DNA of 55,653 nucleotides, from NCBI RefSeq assembly GCF_004000865.1, contig NZ_BIMB01000048.1:1-55653 (forward strand), read 5' to 3'. Both the position numbers and the translations under genes were made by a program. The notes beneath the pieces were generated by a model that saw only the letters and a program-made list of their open reading frames with translations, was not told where the DNA came from and searched no databases. The stretch comes from Paenibacillus elgii NBRC 100335. Lineage in GTDB: Bacteria; Bacillota; Bacilli; Paenibacillales; NBRC-103111. Of the stretch, positions 50,702 to 55,653 are shown in pieces. Each line of letters opens with the position of its first letter. The stretch's first letter is position 1.

Positions 50702-51313
50702 ATGAAAGCAATCAGAATCGGAATCGGTGGTCCTGTCGGCGCCGGAAAAACCATGCTTGTCGAGAAATTAACCCGGTATATGAGCGAAGAAATTAGCATG
50801 GCTGTCGTCACCAACGATATCTACACCAAGGAAGATGCGAAATTCCTGATGGAAAACGGTGTGCTGCCGAATGATCGGATCATTGGCGTCGAGACAGGAG
50901 GCTGCCCGCATACCGCAATCCGGGAGGATGCGTCGATGAACTTCGCGGCCATTGATGAGCTGGTGAAGCGGCATCCGGATGTTCAGCTTATATTCGTGGA
51001 AAGCGGCGGCGATAACCTGGCGGCGACGTTCAGCCCCGAGCTGGTAGACTTCTCCGTCTATATTATCGACGTGGCGCAGGGCGAGAAAATTCCGCGTAAA
51101 GGCGGACAGGGCATGATCAAATCCGATCTGTTCATTATCAATAAGATCGATTTGGCGCCTTATGTCGGCGCAAGCTTGGAAGTGATGGCTAAGGATACCC
51201 ATACGTTCCGGGGAAACAAGCCGTTTGTATTTACCAATCTGAAGGACAATCAGGGTCTTGACGAAGTCATCCAATGGATCAAGGACAATGCCATGCTGGC
51301 AGGCCTGGAATAA
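50702..51313 (+). CDS. ureG: Urease accessory GTPase UreG
   Basis: A 203-residue SIMIBI-class GTPase. P-loop GGPVGAGKT (residues 9-17), the nickel-binding CPH motif in GGCPHTAIREDAS, VESGGDNL and the guanine-specifying NKIDL are all present. It drives nickel delivery to urease. GGGAACGGAT precedes ATG 50702. Confidence 0.97.
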   Translation: MKAIRIGIGGPVGAGKTMLVEKLTRYMSEEISMAVVTNDIYTKEDAKFLMENGVLPNDRIIGVETGGCPHTAIREDASMNFAAIDELVKRHPDVQLIFVESGGDNLAATFSPELVDFSVYIIDVAQGEKIPRKGGQGMIKSDLFIINKIDLAPYVGASLEVMAKDTHTFRGNKPFVFTNLKDNQGLDEVIQWIKDNAMLAGLE

Positions 51314-51315
51314 CC

Positions 51316-52137
51316 ATGGAATGGACGGGATATCTGCGGCTGGCGGTTGCTCCTAAGCAAGGAAAGACCATAGCGACGGATTTGTACTATGAGAATGCAT
51401 TCAAGCTGACCCGCCCACTGTATCCCGACGAATCCGGACAGCCGCATTACTATATTTTGAATCCGGGTGGCGGATATGTGGACGGTGACCGGTACAAGCT
51501 GGATATCGAGCTCGCCGAAGACGCCAGACTATTGCTCACGACCCAATCGTCGACCAAAGTATACAAGACCCGAAATACGGCGCCGGTTCAGGATATGGAG
51601 ATCAGGATGAAGAAGGGCAGCTTCCTTGAATATATGCCCGACCCGCTGATTGCTTACCGGCATGCCCAGTACAAGCAAAAGACAACGATTCGGATGGAGC
51701 GGGGTTCAACGCTCATCTTCAGTGATATCGTAACACCGGGATGGTCGCCGGATGGCGAATTATTCAGCTACGACAGGCTGAGATTGAAGACGGAAATTTA
51801 TGTAGACGGTGATCTGGCCGTGTACGATCAGGTAAGACTTGCTCCTTCGGAGCAAGACCTGACAGGCATTGGTTTGCTGGAGGGGTACACTCATTTCGGG
51901 TCACTGATCGTCGTCGGGGAACAGATGACTTCGGATTTTCTGGATCAGCTCTATGAGGCCATGGACGCCGGGACAGCGCCGTGCAGAGTGGGGTTGTCCA
52001 TGCTACCCGTCTCTGGATTTTCGGTGCGTGTACTCGCTTCGTCCACACAGGATATTGAGCGGCTATTTGCGGCCTGCCAAAGGCTGGTTCGCGAGCAATG
52101 GCTGGGGCTTAAGCCTGTGTTTCTCAGAAAATATTAA
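51316..52137 (+). CDS. ureD: Urease accessory protein UreD (UreH)
   Basis: A 273-residue beta-rich scaffold protein of the nickel-insertion complex. LNPGGGYVDGDRYKLDIELA, LLTTQSSTKVYKT and YMPDPLIAYRHAQY are family landmarks. The ATG at 51316 lies two bases after the ureG stop; the longer frame from 51274 is only overlap with ureG. Placement of ureD after ureG is usual for Bacillales. Confidence 0.95.
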   Translation: MEWTGYLRLAVAPKQGKTIATDLYYENAFKLTRPLYPDESGQPHYYILNPGGGYVDGDRYKLDIELAEDARLLLTTQSSTKVYKTRNTAPVQDMEIRMKKGSFLEYMPDPLIAYRHAQYKQKTTIRMERGSTLIFSDIVTPGWSPDGELFSYDRLRLKTEIYVDGDLAVYDQVRLAPSEQDLTGIGLLEGYTHFGSLIVVGEQMTSDFLDQLYEAMDAGTAPCRVGLSMLPVSGFSVRVLASSTQDIERLFAACQRLVREQWLGLKPVFLRKY

Positions 52138-52160
52138 ATTGACGCCTGAGGAGCCGTGAA

Positions 52161-53180
52161 ATGATGCTGCTACGACGTACACTAGCGGGCAAACCCTGGA
52201 TGAAATATTTTGGGAGCGTTCTGGGCCTTCATATCCTCGGAATTGCATTCCTGCTCGTCACCCTTCCGCATCATCCGGCCATGCTGGGACTTGGCGTACT
52301 AGCTTATACCCTTGGGCTTCGTCATGCCTTTGATGCGGATCATATCGTGGCGATCGATAACACGGTTCGCAAGCTTATCGAGCAAAAGAGGGACCCGGAA
52401 GGGGTAGGCTTTTATTTTTCGCTTGGCCACTCTACCGTTGTCCTGTTGTTAACTGTCGGGGTTGTCGTCTCCATGAACTGGGTAAAAAGCAATCTGCCGA
52501 TAATGGAGCAATGGGGTGGTGTGATCGGCTCAACCGTCTCCGGCCTATTTCTGCTGCTGATCGGGCTCATCAACTTGTTCATTCTGGTGCAGATGTACCG
52601 GGTGTTCAGGCAGCTGAAACAGATGCCCGGCCAAGAAGAGAAAATGGAGCAGCTTCTGGATTCAAGAGGCTTCATAGCTCGCTTGACCGGTCCTCTGTTC
52701 AAACTGGTTGGCCGCAGCTGGCATATTTATTTTATTGGCTTCCTGTTTGGTCTGGGCTTCGATACGGCATCGGAGATCGGACTGCTCGCCATGTCCCAGA
52801 ATGCGGCCAGCAGTTCTATTTCGTGGATCGGCGTCCTGTCGCTGCCGATTTTATTTGCCTCCGGCATGAGCTTGATGGATACGGCGGATGGCGTGTTTAT
52901 GACGTCCAGCTACCAATGGGCTTTTAACAAGCCGATACGCAAAATGTATTATAACCTGACGGTGACAGCCATGTCCGTTATTGCCGCCCTGTTCGTTGCA
53001 TTCGTTGAAATTATGCAAACCTCGGCAGAACAATTCAGTCTGGAGGGCGCTTTCTGGAGCTATATGCAAAATCTGGATCTGGGCTCAGTCGGTTATATCC
53101 TGGTCGTCCTCTTCATTCTGACATGGTCGGTCTCGTATGGCATATGGCGAGTATTCAGAATTGAGGAGAAGTGGGGCTAG
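52161..53180 (+). CDS. NiCoT-family nickel/cobalt permease
   Basis: A 339-residue membrane protein with eight helices. The NiCoT signature in helix two, RHAFDADHIVAIDNTVRKL, holds the His and Asp residues that bind the metal, and LGFDTASEIGLLA is the second conserved motif. It imports nickel for the urease encoded just upstream; the gap to ureD is 23 bases, so it belongs to the operon. AGGAGCC precedes ATG 52161. Confidence 0.94.
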   Translation: MMLLRRTLAGKPWMKYFGSVLGLHILGIAFLLVTLPHHPAMLGLGVLAYTLGLRHAFDADHIVAIDNTVRKLIEQKRDPEGVGFYFSLGHSTVVLLLTVGVVVSMNWVKSNLPIMEQWGGVIGSTVSGLFLLLIGLINLFILVQMYRVFRQLKQMPGQEEKMEQLLDSRGFIARLTGPLFKLVGRSWHIYFIGFLFGLGFDTASEIGLLAMSQNAASSSISWIGVLSLPILFASGMSLMDTADGVFMTSSYQWAFNKPIRKMYYNLTVTAMSVIAALFVAFVEIMQTSAEQFSLEGAFWSYMQNLDLGSVGYILVVLFILTWSVSYGIWRVFRIEEKWG

Positions 53181-53198
53181 AAAGGAGGAATTTGTATT

Positions 53199-54140
53199 CT
53201 GAACAGACAGCTTCAGGCTTACGCGCTAAATCTGAAATGGAACCCGGTTCCTTTTATCCTCGCATCCTTAAAAGGTGTCTCCCAAGTGATCCTGATCGAG
53301 AATGCCTGGACGGGCTTCATCATTGTCATCGCCTTGGCGACGGTACATGTCAAGCTGGGCGTGATCGCCCTTCTGTCCGCCATGATCGGCACCTTGGTCG
53401 GCTATTTGGGCGGGGCCGACAAGTCGGCCGTTCATCAGGGATTGTTCGGATTTAACGCAGTTCTGACCGGGCTTGGTTTATCCGTCTTCCTGACGGCCAA
53501 TCTCGCCACGATTCTGGGGGCAGCCGCGCTCGGCACGCTATGTACGGCTGCGTTCATGCATTTGTTCAAGCGCACCAACATACCGGTCCTTACCTTCCCG
53601 TATACGGTGGTGACTTGGCTCTTCCTGCTGGCATCGTATCATTTGAATGCGCTCCGGCTTGACCCGGGGCTGATTCCCCAGGATCTTGCCCACTGGCATA
53701 TGAACACCGCCGGGGAGATCGATCTGGCTTCGGGCTTGCTCAACGGGATTGATCAGGTCTATTTCCAGACCGGCTTCTTGTCCGGAATCCTCATTCTTCT
53801 CGGCATATTCTGGGCGAGTTGGCGCTTGGGGCTATTGGCGGTCATGGGGACTGCCATCGCCTGGCCGACGGCCTACTTGATGGGAGCGGAAATTACGAAT
53901 CTGAATCTCGGAATATTCGGGTATAACGCGGTTTTGACGATGATGGCGGTATCCTCTGTATTCCACACCAGGGAGCGTCCGGCGCTGCTGGTTGGCCTGC
54001 TGGCTGCCATCAGTACCGTACCCGTGACGGCCGGATTGAATACGTGGTTTCAGGCGTATGGGATGCCGACCCTGACGCTGCCTTTTGTTATTGTGACTTG
54101 GATTTTTCTCGGTGCCCGGCAGGTGCTGCCGAAATTATAA
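53199..54140 (+). CDS. Urea transporter (UT family), unusual start codon
   Basis: About 313 residues, ten membrane segments in two repeats; both halves carry UT motifs (LFGFNAVLTGLGLSVFLTAN and FGYNAVLTMMAVSSVF). It lets urea enter the cell passively. The conserved N-terminus (WNPVPFILASLKGVSQVILI) is in frame upstream of the first ATG-type start at 53286, and the frame has no ATG, GTG or TTG there. AAAGGAGG at 53181-53188 points to CTG 53199 or ATT 53196 as start. Last gene of the urease operon. Confidence 0.9.
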   Translation: MNRQLQAYALNLKWNPVPFILASLKGVSQVILIENAWTGFIIVIALATVHVKLGVIALLSAMIGTLVGYLGGADKSAVHQGLFGFNAVLTGLGLSVFLTANLATILGAAALGTLCTAAFMHLFKRTNIPVLTFPYTVVTWLFLLASYHLNALRLDPGLIPQDLAHWHMNTAGEIDLASGLLNGIDQVYFQTGFLSGILILLGIFWASWRLGLLAVMGTAIAWPTAYLMGAEITNLNLGIFGYNAVLTMMAVSSVFHTRERPALLVGLLAAISTVPVTAGLNTWFQAYGMPTLTLPFVIVTWIFLGARQVLPKL

Positions 54141-54149
54141 CGGGGCGGA

Positions 54150-54200
54150 AAAGCCCGGCAACAGACACTTGATGTAAAGGGTGCTGCTGCCGGGCTTTTT
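54150..54200 (+). terminator. Terminator of the urease operon
   Basis: AAAGCCCGGCA pairs with TGCCGGGCTTT with an inner CAG/CTG, then T-run. Confidence 0.9.
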
Positions 54201-54380
54201 CAAGTGCGAATAAAGTAAATAATTGTAAACAAAACCAAATTATATTAGGAAAATGAGCCTGTTCTTATTTTCAATCTCCTATGCTATTTTTAATTAGGAT
54301 AAAAATTGTTTATTTGGATTTAATTACATTTATTGGTTCGGGCGATTCACAGTCTCGATGGGATAGGGGGCGTATTAAGG

Positions 54381-55325
54381 TTGGAACAAACAAGAGCGGC
54401 GGTAAACCTCAAAGAAGTTACCAAACGGTACGGGTCAGTGACTTCCGTTGAAAATCTTACTTTGCGGATTGAGGAGGGAGAAATTTTCGGCATTCTCGGT
54501 CCGAACGGGGCGGGAAAGACGACGACGCTCGAAAGCATCGTCGGTATGAGAAACCCGACCAGCGGAACCATTCGCATTTTTGAATGGGATGCACAGGCGG
54601 ACCGCAAGGCGATCAAAAAAATAATAGGCGTACAGCCCCAGGAGGCCAGTCTTTTGCTTCATTTAACGGTGAAGGAGACCTTAAAGCTTTTTTCAAGCTT
54701 TTACGGACATGGCCTGGATTATCGCGAACTGATTCCGCTAACCGGTCTGGAAGATAAGGCGGACACCTTGGTCAAAAATTTATCGGGCGGTCAGAAGCAA
54801 AGAGTGCTGATCGCCGTTGCTTTAGCTTCCGACCCGAAAATTTTGTTTTTGGACGAGCCCACCAGCTCGCTCGATCCCAGAGCAAGACGCGATCTATGGG
54901 AGGCGATTTTGGCGTTTCGAAAGAGAAAGCGGACGGTCGTTTTGACGACCCACTCGATGGAAGAAGCCGAAGCGCTGTGCAATCGGGTGGCGATTATGAA
55001 TCAAGGGAGGATGATCGCCTTAGGCACGCCGGACGAATTAATCCATACCTACTGTTCTGAAAAAATCGTTCAGTTCTACACCGAAGAAGAGTGCGATATG
55101 AAATGGATCGAATCGTTTCCCGAAATTAGCTCAGCCGCTCAGGACCGCGCTTCCGGCAGGACAAGGGTAGCCTTGGTCTCGACGAATTCGGACGCTACCG
55201 TAGCGCGCTTGTGCAGCGGCCAGTTTAATATCGGGAGCTGGACGCATTTGCTGATCAAACGGGGAAATCTGGAGGACGTCTTTTTGGAGCTGACGGGCAA
55301 ATCTCTGACAGGAGAGGGAGCATGA
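54381..55325 (+). CDS. ABC-type drug/lantibiotic-like exporter ATPase
   Basis: A 314-residue ATPase of the ABC-2 (CcmA/DrrA-like) class. Walker A GPNGAGKTT, Q-loop VQPQEASLL, signature LSGGQKQR, Walker B ILFLDEPTSSLD and TTHSMEEAE, then a C-terminal extension of about 90 residues (after DELIHTY). TTG 54381 is my choice since the family begins close by (VNLKEVTKRYG); the frame reaches back to a TTG at 54333. It overlaps the permease start by four bases, but that permease is broken, so the transporter is probably not functional. Confidence 0.88.
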   Translation: MEQTRAAVNLKEVTKRYGSVTSVENLTLRIEEGEIFGILGPNGAGKTTTLESIVGMRNPTSGTIRIFEWDAQADRKAIKKIIGVQPQEASLLLHLTVKETLKLFSSFYGHGLDYRELIPLTGLEDKADTLVKNLSGGQKQRVLIAVALASDPKILFLDEPTSSLDPRARRDLWEAILAFRKRKRTVVLTTHSMEEAEALCNRVAIMNQGRMIALGTPDELIHTYCSEKIVQFYTEEECDMKWIESFPEISSAAQDRASGRTRVALVSTNSDATVARLCSGQFNIGSWTHLLIKRGNLEDVFLELTGKSLTGEGA

Positions 55326-55465
55326 ACAAAGCGAGTATCAAGACGAACTGGAATGCGTTTATCCAACTGTTTCTTATGAATTATCGGGAATTGGTACGCG
55401 ATAAGACGACGTTTTTCTTTGTGCTTGTCTTTCCCTTTATGTTTATTGCTTTATCGTTAAGGCTG
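55322..55465 (+). pseudogene. ABC-2 permease, cut off by an IS element
   Basis: ATG 55322 overlaps the ATPase gene. The first 45 residues read as a normal permease N-terminus (FIQLFLMNYRELVRDKTTFF then VLVFPFMFIALS), including most of the first membrane helix. From about 55455 the sequence changes to the left end of an IS200/IS605-type element and the homology stops; the frame then runs into non-family sequence to 55588. The rest of the gene may lie right of the element, outside the window. Confidence 0.8.
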
Positions 55466-55653
55466 AGAAGACTCCCTCTTCGACAAGGGGGAGATGAATC
55501 AGCATCTCTTGTGTATATATGGGAACATATGTTCTATAATTGTCGTGAAATCACCAAAGGAGGTAGATGCTCACATGTTGCATCATAAAGCTTTTCGCTT
55601 TCGCATCTACCCTACGGAAGAGCAAACGACGCTGATCCACCAGATGTTTGGAA
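55455..55653 (+). mobile_element. IS200/IS605-family element, TnpB-only type, left part
   Basis: CTCCCTCTT (start about 55471) pairs with AAGGGGGAG around CGAC to make the subterminal hairpin expected at the left end of these elements, about 90 bases before the TnpB gene. No tnpA lies between, so this is an IS1341-like element that would need a transposase from elsewhere. The exact left boundary cannot be fixed; it should follow a short AT-rich target just before the hairpin (about 55449-55462). Confidence 0.8.
55575..55653 (+). CDS. tnpB: TnpB RNA-guided nuclease, N-terminal part
   Basis: ATG 55575 follows AAAGGAGGTAG. The 26 codons in the window (HHKAFRFRIYPTEEQTTLI) are the standard N-terminus of IS605 OrfB/TnpB proteins. 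TnpB is an omega-RNA guided DNA nuclease related to the ancestors of Cas12 and helps the element persist at its site. The gene continues beyond the window, so its catalytic residues cannot be checked. Confidence 0.88.
   Translation, partial: MLHHKAFRFRIYPTEEQTTLIHQMFG

Noticed and set aside
1..55653. CRISPR arrays, tRNA and rRNA genes, prophage
   Set aside because: No regularly spaced repeats, cloverleaf sequences, rRNA segments or phage structural genes were seen.

Overview
The window is a piece of a Gram-positive, endospore-forming chromosome, most likely Paenibacillus or a close relative. Reasons: strong AGGAGG-type ribosome binding sites with frequent TTG/GTG starts, lipoprotein signals, YxdLM/YxeA, YfiBC-type and AdeC proteins with Bacillales character, a Spo0E-family phosphatase, several sequences matching the Spo0A box (TGTCGAA), and a receptor/propeptide pair of the kind found in Paenibacillus. 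GC content is high over the conserved operons and clearly lower over the accessory stretch at about 8-18 kb. I saw no rRNA, tRNA or CRISPR array.

Layout. (1) 0.2-1.1 kb: a small membrane protein and an MpsC/DUF2294 protein. (2) 1.3-7.9 kb: one operon that joins a complete spermidine/putrescine-class ABC importer to a nucleoside hydrolase and an adenine deaminase, apparently a purine salvage unit. (3) 8-14.6 kb: AT-rich accessory region of short, mostly leftward genes: a secreted SH3-like protein, a rearranged and broken XRE/TPR regulator, HEAT-repeat protein, a Spo0E-like phosphatase, an acetyltransferase, and an intact XRE/TPR receptor whose stop codon overlaps a 42-residue exported-peptide gene (RRNPP-type quorum sensing). 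Two loci here share a promoter module with identical spacing to a Spo0A box. (4) 14.6-24.6 kb: glyoxalase-fold proteins, AraC, PadR and WYL regulators with visible operators, an M15 peptidase, a lipoprotein barnase overlapping its barstar, an aminoglycoside 6-adenylyltransferase, an amidohydrolase, a YhhN protein and an SDR. (5) 24.8-28.6 kb: a heterodimeric ABC exporter. (6) 29-32.1 kb: AraC/GyrI regulator, then two complete TPP riboswitches in tandem, each with its own terminator, in front of thiD-thiM. (7) 32.2-37.5 kb: MocR regulator divergent from an EamA transporter, a small secreted protein and an M6 metalloprotease. (8) 37.5-43.9 kb, leftward: YxdL/YxdM/YxeA-like peptide-response ABC unit, a DUF418 protein and a two-component system. 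(9) 44.1-46.8 kb: a copper-amine-oxidase-N-domain protein and an unknown protein. (10) 47-54.2 kb: ureABCEFGD followed by a NiCoT nickel permease and a urea channel, a self-contained nickel/urea unit. (11) 54.4 kb to the end: an ABC ATPase whose partner permease is cut after about 45 codons by a TnpB-only IS200/IS605-family element that runs off the window.

The most interesting items are the receptor-propeptide pair with its inverted, broken paralogue nearby, the shared Spo0A-box promoter module, the tandem TPP riboswitches, the membrane-anchored barnase/barstar pair, and the Pot-type importer tied to purine breakdown. All functional statements are from reading the sequence and knowledge of families; no database search was run.
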